From NCBI GenBank assembly GCA_002297665.1, contig DBMS01000234.1, forward strand, positions 20,347 to 30,073: a stretch of DNA of 9,727 bases. The letters are read 5' to 3'. The position numbers and the translations under genes were made by a program. The notes beneath the pieces are model-generated. The model searched no databases and had not been told where the DNA came from. It saw only the letters and a program-made list of their open reading frames with translations. Each line of letters begins with the position of its first letter. The first letter of the stretch is position 1. This stretch comes from Holophagaceae bacterium UBA692 (GTDB lineage Bacteria > Acidobacteriota > Holophagae > Holophagales > Holophagaceae). Positions 1 through 6,559 of the stretch are shown one piece after another.

Positions 1-1359
1 GTTGATGACCTCGCGGGTCATGCCGCAGCCCGTGTCGGAAACCTCGATGACCACGTAGCGCCCCGGCGGGATGGGGATGGCCGGGACCAGCGTGGTCAGG
101 TAGACGGAATCGAGCCACTGCACCCCGGTGCGCAGGGTGATGGTCCCCCCCTCCTCGCCCAGGGCCTCGGAGGCGTTGGTCACCAGGTTCATGACCAGCT
201 GCTGCATCTGGGCGGGGTCGCCCATGACCTCGGGCAGGGCGGCGGCCAGCTCCAGGCGGATGGAGGCCTTCTTGGAGATGGAGACCGAAAGGAGCTCGGT
301 CATCTCCCGCACCACCAGGTTCAGGTTGACGGGCGTGATCATGACCTTGCCCTTGCCCGCGTAGGCCAGCATCTGGCGCGTGAGGTCCGCGGCGCGCAGG
401 GAGGCCTTCTCGATCTGCTCCAGGTAGGGCGCCGCGGCGCTGCCGGGGTCCACCACCATGGACGCCAGGTTGCAGTTGCCCAGGATCGTGGTGAGCAGGT
501 TGTTGAAGTCGTGGGCGATCCCCCCGGCCAGGACGCCCAGGCTCTCGAGCTTCTGGGACTGGCGGATGGCCTCCTCCCCCTCCTTGCGCTGGGTGATGTC
601 GGCGCGGATGGCCACGAACTGGTAGGGCACGCCCTGGGGGTCCAGGTAGGGGACGATGGTGGTGTCCACCCAGTAGAAGGTGCCGTCCTTGGCCCGGTTG
701 CGGATCTCGCCCTTCCAGACCTTCCCGGCCTTGATGGTGCGCCACAGGTCGGTGAAGAACGCCTTGGGGTGGTGGCCGCTGTTGATGATCCGGTGGTCCT
801 TGCCCAGCAGTTCCTCGCGGGCGTACTTGGAGATGGCGCAGAACTTGTCGTTGACGTACGTGATCCGGCCGAAGGCGTCGGTGATGGCCACGATGGCGTG
901 CTCGTCCAGGGCGTTCTTGAACACCTCCAGCTCGTGCACGGCGGCCCCGAGCTTGGCCTCGACGCCGTTGCGCTCCACGAAGGGCCTGGCCAGGCCGTAG
1001 TAGAGCCGGGAGCCTTCGCTCACCGCCAGGCGCCACACCAGCGTCACCCGCGTGCCGTCCTCCCGCCGGAAGCGCGACCGCTGGGGTTCCAGGGAGCCGT
1101 TCATCCGGCTCGTCTCCATGACGTGCTTCACCAGGGGCAGGTCCAGGGGATCCACCAGGTCCAGGAAGCGGCGCCCCAGGAGCTCCCGGGGCGCGTAGCC
1201 CCACAGCCCCTGGCAGCCCGTGCCCACGGCCTGGAAGGCGCCGTCGGGACCCAGGGAGAAGAAGACGTCGTTGCTCTGGGCCATCACCCAATCGAACAGG
1301 GAACCGGCACCATCCTTGGGGAGGGCCGGTTCCCTGGAGCATGATTCATTCTGTGACAT
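1..1359 (-). CDS. PAS-domain sensor histidine kinase (3' part outside the window)
   Basis: A membrane-anchor-free, probably cytoplasmic two-component sensor kinase that should autophosphorylate on His and pass phosphate to a response regulator. I read 453 codons from the ATG at 1359-1357, and the frame stays open to base 1. Two PAS domains are visible at about residues 18-135 and 145-265; the second has ITYVNDKF and ends in DITQRK. An H-box follows, GGIAHDFNNLL with phospho-acceptor His283. Next comes the ATP-binding domain, with N-box NLVTNASEAL (Asn395) and G1 box DTGCGM (442-447), where the window cuts it. The rest of the ATPase domain, and perhaps a receiver domain (frequent with HDFNNLL-type H-boxes), lie to the left. 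No transmembrane segment was seen, so the signal is probably cytoplasmic and read by PAS. The start has a GGAAAG-like ribosome site a few bases upstream. It follows the phosphoesterase gene on the same strand after a 59-bp gap, so co-transcription is possible. Ligand and partner regulator are unknown. Confidence 0.93.
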   Translation of the reverse strand, partial: MSQNESCSREPALPKDGAGSLFDWVMAQSNDVFFSLGPDGAFQAVGTGCQGLWGYAPRELLGRRFLDLVDPLDLPLVKHVMETSRMNGSLEPQRSRFRREDGTRVTLVWRLAVSEGSRLYYGLARPFVERNGVEAKLGAAVHELEVFKNALDEHAIVAITDAFGRITYVNDKFCAISKYAREELLGKDHRIINSGHHPKAFFTDLWRTIKAGKVWKGEIRNRAKDGTFYWVDTTIVPYLDPQGVPYQFVAIRADITQRKEGEEAIRQSQKLESLGVLAGGIAHDFNNLLTTILGNCNLASMVVDPGSAAAPYLEQIEKASLRAADLTRQMLAYAGKGKVMITPVNLNLVVREMTELLSVSISKKASIRLELAAALPEVMGDPAQMQQLVMNLVTNASEALGEEGGTITLRTGVQWLDSVYLTTLVPAIPIPPGRYVVIEVSDTGCGMTREVIN

Positions 1360-1418
1360 GGTGGGCTTTCCAACTCCCAACCATGATAATGAGTCTCGTC
1401 CGCCAGTGCTGAATAAAT

Positions 1419-2951
1419 CTACCGGACCCGGTTCCCCAGCGGGAAGGTCTCGGTGGCTCCCCAGGCGATGGCGCCGCCGGGGGTGTTCGTCTTGTTCCAG
1501 AGGCATTCCCGCACGGTGAACAGCTTCTTCGCGGTGTCGATGGTCACCACCTGGAAGGACAGCTTCTTGGGGTCCTTGGCGGAGTCCTTGCCCTTCATGG
1601 GCGAATCCACCCGGAAGACGGGAATGGAAAGCTGGGTCATCTTGTTGTCCACCGTGACGCTGTTCTCGCCATTCCAGGTTCTGAATTGATTAAAGTTATC
1701 GTGACCATGGAACCATGCGACGATGTTCTTGTGGGCCTTGAGGAAGGTGGCCAGGTCCTTGACCTCCTTGGTGGGCGCGGTGGAGGGGGTGACCTTGGTG
1801 GCGGGGGCGACCAGGTTGCTGATGTCCATGGCGTCCCGGAAATAGTTCGAGAACCCGCCCGCCCAGGGGAAGTCCAGCCCGTTGGAGAGGGGATCCCGGA
1901 AGTTGGCGCCGGTCTGCTCGGGGGGCATGTGCGCGAAAATGAACACGGGCGCGCTGGTGGGGACGTTGGTCAGGTAGGCCTCCAGCTTCTCCCGCATCTC
2001 GGCGTCCAGCCACATGTTCACGAACACGAAGTGCATCCCGCCGAACACCTTCACGGAGAAGACCTTGTGGAGGTTGTAGTTGAATTCGGTGGTGAGCAGC
2101 GGCACGTCGGGCTTCACGGTCCAGTTGTAGATGTTGACGAAGCACGTGGGGTCGCTGGCGGGGTTCATGACCTCGGGCCCGCCCAGGGCGTTGGAGACGT
2201 CGTGGTTGCCCGGCGTCAGGAAGATGGGAAGGGCCGCGCCCTTGCGGTCCTTGAGGGTCAGGCCGTCCGAGTAGATGGCCTTCCACTGGTTGAAGCTGGC
2301 CGCGGAGGAATTGCCGTTGGACTCCGGCGGCAGGACGCTCCTGCTGGCGAGGTCGCCCGTGACCGCCATGAAGTCGAAGTTGCCGAAGGCCACGCCGGCG
2401 TTGACGCCGTAGTCGCCGGGCGCCGCCACGCCGGGAAGCAGGTTCATGGCGTCCCGGGCCCGGCTGTTCACCTCGAAGGCGTCCACGGCCGTGGTGGCTC
2501 CCTGGAAGGCCGCCGAAGCGGGGGTCACGTCGCCGAAGTGGCAGTCGGAGGTGAAGAGGAACTGCACCGTGTCCACCGGCTTGACGTTGACGGTGAAGGT
2601 GCGGGTGGTCACCGAAGCGCCCATGGAGACCTGGGCCGTGAGGGTCACGGCGCCGTCCCCGCCCACCGGCGGCCTCACGACCTTCCCGGCCGGGCTGAGG
2701 GTCACCGGATTGCTGGAGGTCCACGCGATGGCGGAGCCGGCGGCGGCGCCCTTGGTGGGCAGGGTGACGTCCTTGGTGACGCTGGCGGCGGTGTCGCCGG
2801 TCGCGTAGGCGATCTCGATGACGCTGGCGTCCGCGGCGGTGCGGTCACCGTCGGCCACCGAGGAACTGCTCGCGCAGGAAACCCCCATGACCAGGGTCAC
2901 CGTGGCTGCGCCCAGCAGCACGGTCGGGGATGGGTACGGTCGAAGTCGCAT
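1419..2951 (-). CDS. Exported Ig-like domain/calcineurin-type metallophosphoesterase
   Basis: A predicted secreted or outer-surface phosphohydrolase of 510 residues. An upstream in-frame ATG at 3056 exists, but I chose the ATG at 2951 because AGGAG lies 5 bases before it and it gives a proper signal sequence: basic MRLRP, hydrophobic stretch to about residue 24, then Cys26 followed by Ser-rich linker. Cys26 could be lipidated, but the preceding G-V-S is not a textbook lipobox. Residues about 40-125 look like a bacterial Ig-like domain (IAWTSSNP; a regular TLTAQV/TFTVNV strand pattern). The metallophosphoesterase core follows with D136-C-H138, G-D200, G-N249-H250-D251, H341 (AHMPP) and H415-G-H417-D-N. 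These are the family's dinuclear-metal ligands in the expected order. The usual last His of GHxH is Asn here, so metal site or rate may differ. The substrate (phosphomonoester, diester or nucleotide) cannot be told from sequence. Confidence 0.9.
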   Translation of the reverse strand: MRLRPYPSPTVLLGAATVTLVMGVSCASSSSVADGDRTAADASVIEIAYATGDTAASVTKDVTLPTKGAAAGSAIAWTSSNPVTLSPAGKVVRPPVGGDGAVTLTAQVSMGASVTTRTFTVNVKPVDTVQFLFTSDCHFGDVTPASAAFQGATTAVDAFEVNSRARDAMNLLPGVAAPGDYGVNAGVAFGNFDFMAVTGDLASRSVLPPESNGNSSAASFNQWKAIYSDGLTLKDRKGAALPIFLTPGNHDVSNALGGPEVMNPASDPTCFVNIYNWTVKPDVPLLTTEFNYNLHKVFSVKVFGGMHFVFVNMWLDAEMREKLEAYLTNVPTSAPVFIFAHMPPEQTGANFRDPLSNGLDFPWAGGFSNYFRDAMDISNLVAPATKVTPSTAPTKEVKDLATFLKAHKNIVAWFHGHDNFNQFRTWNGENSVTVDNKMTQLSIPVFRVDSPMKGKDSAKDPKKLSFQVVTIDTAKKLFTVRECLWNKTNTPGGAIAWGATETFPLGNRVR

Positions 2952-3037
2952 GTTGGCTCCTGGAAAGGTGGACGCACCCCACCCCTCCGCCGGAATGGCG
3001 GGAGGCAAGGCTGGCGCATGGATCGCGGCTTGAAAGG

Positions 3038-3052
3038 CCTGGGCTACCCAGG
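3038..3052. other. Small inverted repeat in the phosphoesterase leader
   Basis: CCTGGG and CCCAGG flank CTA, forming a perfect 6-bp stem with a 3-base loop. It lies about 90 bases upstream of the phosphoesterase start codon and is transcribed if the leader starts further upstream. There is no U-run after it in either direction, so it is not a standard intrinsic terminator. It may be a leader hairpin or a protein site; this is weak evidence. Confidence 0.35.
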
Positions 3053-3123
3053 GCAATTCAAGTGCCAGGATCCTCAGGGCTCGCGAAGCGGCCCCGGCGC
3101 CTGCGTCCGCTTGCCAGCCAGCC

Positions 3124-3195
3124 CCATGGGCGAGCGACCCATGCGAGCGACCATTGCGGGATCCCGCACGCAGGATGCGGCAACCCGCACGGGCG
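3124..3195. repeat. Short repeats and palindrome upstream of the phosphoesterase gene
   Basis: The 259-bp gap between the 90-residue protein and the phosphoesterase holds no gene that I can support. It contains an imperfect tandem pair, GCGAGCGACCCAT (3130-3142) and GCGAGCGACCAT (3143-3154). A perfect 12-base palindrome GCGGGATCCCGC follows at 3156-3167, then two copies of CCCGCACG at 3163-3170 and 3184-3191. These sit about 180-250 bases upstream of the phosphoesterase start codon. They could be an operator or part of a structured leader. No recognised riboswitch pattern fits, so function is not assigned. Confidence 0.5.
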
Positions 3196-3210
3196 GCGGC
3201 CCGCGTGCCC

Positions 3211-3483
3211 TCAGCGGCTCGCGGCGCCGGCCTCCACGCGCACCGTGAGGCCTTCCAGGAGGTCCCAGGTCTGGTGGCATTCGTCGCAGCTGCTCCTGGG
3301 CTCGCCGCAGGGGAAGCCCTCGGCGCCCACGCCCTGGCAGCGGGGATTCTGGACGAAGAACAGCAGCTCGCCGACGACTTCGTACATGCGCTCCCGCTGG
3401 GCGCTCTCGGGCAGCGCGCGCAGGGCCTGGACGAGCTTCCACTCCGCAGGACTCAGATCCGCCTGGATGATGGTCTCGGGCAT
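3211..3483 (-). CDS. Small cysteine-containing protein with C-terminal CDECH motif, unknown function
   Basis: A 90-residue soluble protein without signal peptide or membrane segment. The ATG at 3483 is chosen because AGGAGG lies 5 bases upstream; longer in-frame extensions would run back through dtd. The N-terminal half is predicted helical and rich in charged and Leu residues. The C-terminal half carries four cysteines: Cys49, Cys59, Cys66 and Cys69, the last two in C-D-E-C-H70. Four Cys plus His70 suggest a small zinc-binding site. CxxCH is also the haem c attachment motif, but cytochrome c maturation needs export and no export signal is visible, so zinc is favoured. It is divergent from dtd (111-bp gap). 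I do not recognise the family. Confidence 0.75.
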   Translation of the reverse strand: MPETIIQADLSPAEWKLVQALRALPESAQRERMYEVVGELLFFVQNPRCQGVGAEGFPCGEPRSSCDECHQTWDLLEGLTVRVEAGAASR

Positions 3484-3505
3484 GGGGGCCTCCTTGGCTA
3501 TGGCC

Positions 3506-3511
3506 AGTATA
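3506..3511 (-). promoter_or_regulatory. Candidate -10 element for the 90-residue Cys protein gene
   Basis: On the minus strand TATACT matches the sigma-70 -10 consensus at 5 of 6 positions. It lies 22 bases upstream of the ATG at 3483, which would give a very short leader that still includes AGGAGG. No good -35 hexamer is present at 16-18 bp. A GGGAG-C-CTCCC palindrome sits just upstream, over the -35 region, and could bind an activator or repressor. Confidence 0.4.
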
Positions 3512-3594
3512 GGCAGGGAGCCTCCCCAAAGGCGACCCTTCCGGTAACTTGTGACCGGCGCCGGATTGCCGGTAGGGTTGTGGCTGGAGGGCCC

Positions 3595-4029
3595 ATGAAG
3601 GCGGTGATCCAGCGGGTGAAGCGGGCGGAAGTGCGATCCGGATCCCAGGCGGCGGCCATCGGCCCCGGCCTCCTGGTGCTCGCGGCCCTGGAGAAGGGCG
3701 ACACGGAGGAGCAGTGCCGCTGGGCCGCCGCAAAGATCGCCGCGCTGAGGATCTTCGAGGACGCCGATGGCCGCATGAACCTGTCCGTCCAGGACACCGG
3801 CGGCGAGATCCTCGTCATCTCCCAGTTCACGCTGGCGGGAAGCCTCGAGCGGGGAAGGCGCCCTTCCTTCGACGGGGCCATGGCCCCGGAGCCGGCCCGG
3901 GACCTTTTCGGGACCTTCGCGGGTCTCCTGGAGGCCCAGTGGCCGCGGGTGAAGCGCGGCTTCTTCCAGGAGCACATGGAGGTGGACCTGGTCAACGACG
4001 GCCCCGCGACCTTCATCCTCGAACGCTGA
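3595..4029 (+). CDS. dtd: D-aminoacyl-tRNA deacylase
   Basis: This cytoplasmic proofreading enzyme hydrolyses D-amino acids (and glycine mischarged on tRNA-Ala) from tRNA, keeping D-residues out of translation (EC 3.1.1.96). The protein is 144 residues, the normal length for the bacterial homodimeric family. Family signatures are all present: N-terminal MKAVIQRV, MNLSV at 61-65, SQFTL at 76-80, GRRPSF at 87-92, and the C-terminal NDGPATF at 134-140. That last motif contains the Gly-Pro pair (136-137) of the cross-subunit chiral-selection site. The ATG is preceded by GGAGG at 4-base spacing. An in-frame extension upstream to 3154 overlaps the divergent 90-residue gene and is not needed. Its TGA abuts the stop codon of the next, convergent gene without any gap, so no terminator fits between them. 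Confidence 0.97.
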   Translation: MKAVIQRVKRAEVRSGSQAAAIGPGLLVLAALEKGDTEEQCRWAAAKIAALRIFEDADGRMNLSVQDTGGEILVISQFTLAGSLERGRRPSFDGAMAPEPARDLFGTFAGLLEAQWPRVKRGFFQEHMEVDLVNDGPATFILER

Positions 4030-4830
4030 TCACTTCTTCGCGGCGGCGCCCACCATCACGGCCTTGAACCGGGCGAGGGCCTCCTCGCGGGTGCTCCCCG
4101 GGGGAAGGCGCATCACCGCCAGCACCAGGCCGTTGCCCCCCACGGCCCAGGCCTGGGTCGCGCCCGCCCCGCCCGCCGGCGCCGCGGACTTGAACCACCA
4201 GGCGTTCTCCTTGAAGGTCTCGTCCATGAAGCTGAGCAGGAGCCTGCGGTAGAGGCGCACCGCCTCCTCCTGGGCCGGGTCCGCGAGCCAGCGCAGCAGG
4301 GCCTCGGGGCTCGCGCGCAGCAGGTCCCCCTCGCCGAACCAGGACGCGTCCAGGTCCGGCACGCCTTCGGCGTCCGGCAGGCGCCGGCCCAGGAAGGGCT
4401 GGAAGACGTCCAGCATGCGGGCCCGCGCGGGGCCGTCGCCGTAGTCCTCCGCCCACCGCTGGGCGGACATGCGCGCCCAGCCCATGAAGGCGAGCCGGCA
4501 GTCCTCCCGCAGCGCCTTGGCCAGGTCCACGCGGCCATGGCCCTTGGGGTTCGAGCACCGGAAGGGGCCCATGGCCCCGGTGCACTTGAACGAAAGGACC
4601 CCGCTCTCCCAGACCGCGCCTTCGAGCTTGGCCCAGAGCAGCTGGGAGAAGGCCCCCATGGGCCCTTCCAGCGCGGCGTCGCCGAAGCGGTACACCTCCA
4701 TGTCGGGGCCGGCCAGCGCCAGCGATTCCCCGGGAAGGAGCGCGGGCCGCGGCGGCGGGGCCTTCGGGGGGGCCGCCGCCATCGCCGCGGTGGCCAAAAG
4801 TCCGGAGAGCGAAACTGCGCCGATCCACAT
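4030..4830 (-). CDS. Exported protein resembling a degenerate penicillin-binding transpeptidase domain
   Basis: A 266-residue protein with a clear Sec signal peptide (hydrophobic residues 2-20, AMA-type cleavage near 17-20, then a Pro/Ala-rich linker), so it acts in the periplasm or outside. Residues about 45-120 follow the pattern of PBP2/class D beta-lactamase folds. GPMGAFSQ (56-63) sits where G-S-x-x-K is expected and is followed by the helix ending KLEG. Then come a Cys (92), GHGRVD (97-102), and KALREDCRLAF (105-115), where PBPs have A-x-x-x-S-C-[ND]-x-F. WWFKSA (211-216) would correspond to K-[TS]-G. Under that alignment SxxK is AFSQ, SxN is DCR and KTG is KSA, so catalysis would be lost. 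The ATG at 4830 has AAGGGG upstream; longer frames overlap hutI. The gene is divergent from hutI and convergent with dtd. The homology is by eye and only moderate; a plain unknown exported protein is the alternative. Confidence 0.8.
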   Translation of the reverse strand: MWIGAVSLSGLLATAAMAAAPPKAPPPRPALLPGESLALAGPDMEVYRFGDAALEGPMGAFSQLLWAKLEGAVWESGVLSFKCTGAMGPFRCSNPKGHGRVDLAKALREDCRLAFMGWARMSAQRWAEDYGDGPARARMLDVFQPFLGRRLPDAEGVPDLDASWFGEGDLLRASPEALLRWLADPAQEEAVRLYRRLLLSFMDETFKENAWWFKSAAPAGGAGATQAWAVGGNGLVLAVMRLPPGSTREEALARFKAVMVGAAAKK

Positions 4831-4881
4831 CTGGGAGCCCCTTGAAGGGAAGTATAACGGCGCCCCGCGGCCCACGGCATA

Positions 4882-6102
4882 ATGGTTCCCATGGCCACCC
4901 TCACCGTCATCACCAACCTGAAGGGGGCCGTGACCCCCGATCCCGCGCGCCCCTGGGCCGTGGATTTCATCGAGGACGCGGCCATCGCCGCGGGCGGAGG
5001 GAAGGTCCTGTGGACCGGTCCGCGCGCGGAACTTCCCGCGCGATTCCAGGACGCCGGCGTCGTGGACGGCCAGGGGCGCTGGGCCTCTCCGGGCTTCGTG
5101 GACCCCCACACCCACCTCCTCTTCGGCGGGGACCGCAGCCACGAGTTCAACCGCCGCCTCCACGGCGTCACCTACGCCCAGCTCGCCGCCGAGGGCGGCG
5201 GCATCCGCGAGACCGTGCGCGCCACGCGCGCCGCCACGGTCCCCGAGCTGGTGGCCCTGGGCGAGGAGCGCCTGCGCGCCTACCGCCGCAAGGGCGTGCT
5301 GCACCTGGAAGCCAAGACCGGCTACGGCCTGGAGCTGGAGGCCGAAAGCCGCCTCCTGGAAGCCTACGCCCGCCTGCGGAGCCGCGGCTGGAGCCTGGAC
5401 GTCACCCTCATGCCCGCCCACGACCTGCCGCAGGAATTCGCCGGGGATCCTGACCGCTACGTCGCCGAGGTGGCGGATTCCTGGCAGCCCGAGCTGGTGC
5501 GGCGCCACCCCGGCGTCGCGTCCCACTGCGACGTCTTCGTGGAGAAGGGCGTGTTCACCCCGGCCCAGGGGCGGGCCGTCCTGGAGTCCGGGCGCCGCCT
5601 GGGCCTCAAGCCCCGCATCCACGCCGACGAGTTCTGCTCCACCGGCGGCGCCGAACTGTCCGCGGAGGTGGGCGCCGCCAGCGCCGACCACCTGATGTTC
5701 GCGTCGGACGCCGGCATCCGCGCCATGGCCCAGGCCGGGGTGGTGCCCACCCTGCTTCCCGCCACCACCCTGTTCCTGGGCATGAAGGACTACGCCCCGG
5801 CCCGGAAGATGATCGCCGAAGGCTGCCGCGTCGCGCTGGCCTCGGACTTCAACCCCGGCTCCTGCGCCTGCATCGATCCCCTCCTGGTGCTTCGCCTGGG
5901 CTGCCTGCAGCTGCGCCTGACCTTCGAGGAGGCCTTCACCGCCATGACGCTCCACCCGGCCCGCAGCCTCGGCCGCGCCGACCTGGGCCACCTGCACCCC
6001 GGGGCCAGCGCCCGGGTCCTCCTGTGGGACGTCAAGCACCCCCTGGACCTGGTGTACTGGATGGGCGAGGCCTTCCTTCCGGCCATCGTGGAGCCCGCCT
6101 GA
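4882..6102 (+). CDS. hutI: Imidazolonepropionase (histidine degradation)
   Basis: Cytoplasmic amidohydrolase that opens imidazolone-5-propanoate to N-formimino-L-glutamate, step three of histidine catabolism (EC 3.5.2.7). The protein is 406 residues, a normal length. In order: PGFVDPHTH (70-78) with metal-binding His76/His78, KTGYGL (145-150), His180 (MPAHDLP), IHADEF (246-251) with His247 and Glu250, SADHL (267-271), LLPATTLFL (291-299), and SDFNPGS (321-327) with Asp322 and Asn324. These match the HutI metal and substrate residues. Two starts are possible, ATG 4882 and ATG 4891; neither has a clear Shine-Dalgarno site, so the leader may be very short. TATAAC at 4853-4858 is a possible -10. 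No hutH, hutU or hutG is adjacent, so the pathway must be scattered or incomplete. A terminator follows 30 bases downstream. Confidence 0.96.
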   Translation: MVPMATLTVITNLKGAVTPDPARPWAVDFIEDAAIAAGGGKVLWTGPRAELPARFQDAGVVDGQGRWASPGFVDPHTHLLFGGDRSHEFNRRLHGVTYAQLAAEGGGIRETVRATRAATVPELVALGEERLRAYRRKGVLHLEAKTGYGLELEAESRLLEAYARLRSRGWSLDVTLMPAHDLPQEFAGDPDRYVAEVADSWQPELVRRHPGVASHCDVFVEKGVFTPAQGRAVLESGRRLGLKPRIHADEFCSTGGAELSAEVGAASADHLMFASDAGIRAMAQAGVVPTLLPATTLFLGMKDYAPARKMIAEGCRVALASDFNPGSCACIDPLLVLRLGCLQLRLTFEEAFTAMTLHPARSLGRADLGHLHPGASARVLLWDVKHPLDLVYWMGEAFLPAIVEPA

Positions 6103-6132
6103 CGGCCCGGAGCAGTCATAAATAATATCTAA

Positions 6133-6156
6133 AAAGCCCCGGTTCCCCGGGGCTTT
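6133..6156. terminator. Bidirectional intrinsic terminator between hutI and the DUF465 gene
   Basis: A perfect 10-bp stem (AAAGCCCCGG / CCGGGGCTTT) with a TTCC loop lies between two convergent genes. It starts 30 bases after the hutI stop and 26 bases after the DUF465-like stop. On the plus strand the stem ends in TTT; on the minus strand it is followed by a longer T-run (from AAAAA at 6131-6135) and an AT-rich stretch. It should therefore stop transcription from both sides, more strongly on the minus strand. Confidence 0.88.
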
Positions 6157-6182
6157 CGTTCATGCGGGCCATGCCAGGGTCC

Positions 6183-6413
6183 TCACTGCCCCCGGCCCTT
6201 GAATTCCTCGACGATGTGGTAGATCCGTTCCTTGGCCCGAAGCTTGGCCTTCTTGAGTTCCACTTCCTCGATGGTCTCCTTGGCGGAAAGCCGGATCTTG
6301 TTGCGGAGGTAGGTCAGCCTCTCGTCGGCCGCCTTGTGTTCCTCCATCAACTTCTTGAATTCGAAATTCTCCCTCGTCAGGCTGTCCTGAATGTCTGGGC
6401 GGAGAAAGTCCAT
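6183..6413 (-). CDS. DUF465 / YdcH-like small coiled-coil protein
   Basis: A 76-residue, highly charged, helical cytoplasmic protein. Residues about 19-70 match the DUF465 (YdcH) pattern: F-K-K-L-M-E-E-H near the start, a short turn, then E-V-E-L-K-K-x-K-L-x-x-K-E-R-I-Y. It should fold as an antiparallel two-helix hairpin. The length fits the family, whose function is not established. The ATG has GGAGG 5 bases upstream. It stands as a single gene, convergent with hutI and divergent from the methyltransferase, with its own candidate promoter (6477-6504). Confidence 0.85.
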   Translation of the reverse strand: MDFLRPDIQDSLTRENFEFKKLMEEHKAADERLTYLRNKIRLSAKETIEEVELKKAKLRAKERIYHIVEEFKGRGQ

Positions 6414-6476
6414 GAATCCTCCATAAAAAGAATGTTGTCAGCCACTTCTGACTTCGGTGGACTTATTCTTGCCCCT

Positions 6477-6504
6477 AGAGTACTCCCGGCCCCATCCCCG
6501 TCAA
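6477..6504 (-). promoter_or_regulatory. Candidate sigma-70 promoter for the DUF465 gene
   Basis: On the minus strand TTGACG (6504-6499; 5 of 6 to the -35 consensus) is followed after 16 bp by TACTCT (6482-6477; a weaker -10). It points at the DUF465 start about 65 bases downstream, in the 146-bp divergent gap. The -10 is poor, so this is a candidate only. Confidence 0.4.
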
Positions 6505-6559
6505 GTGATTAGAACCCGATCTTCCCCTCCCTTTTTCCCCTGCTTCCCGGAGACCGCGC

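Noticed and set aside
511..1344. 277-codon plus-strand open frame
   Set aside because: Antisense of the PAS kinase, which shows intact PAS, H-box and N-box motifs.
2952..3056. N-terminal extension of the phosphoesterase to an ATG at 3056
   Set aside because: It would bury the signal peptide behind 35 residues and lacks the AGGAG site seen before 2951.
2941..3210. Possible cyclic-di-GMP (GEMM) riboswitch upstream of the phosphoesterase gene
   Set aside because: The minus strand has GGCAAGC, GGACGCA and GGGTAGCC pieces that recall GEMM, but the GNRA-capped stem required between the first two is absent and the later arm is a simple hairpin. A covariance-model scan would decide it.
1686..3248. 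520-codon plus-strand open frame
   Set aside because: It is antisense to the phosphoesterase, whose protein has clear motifs; composition is a Gly/Val/His-rich shadow.
3154..3594. Upstream extension of dtd
   Set aside because: Dtd proteins begin at MKAVIQRV; the extension overlaps the divergent 90-residue gene.
4831..6039. Long minus-strand open frame extending the 4030-4830 gene upstream through hutI
   Set aside because: It is the antisense of hutI, rich in His/Gly/Gln as expected of a shadow frame in GC-rich DNA. The signal peptide and ribosome site place the true start at 4830.
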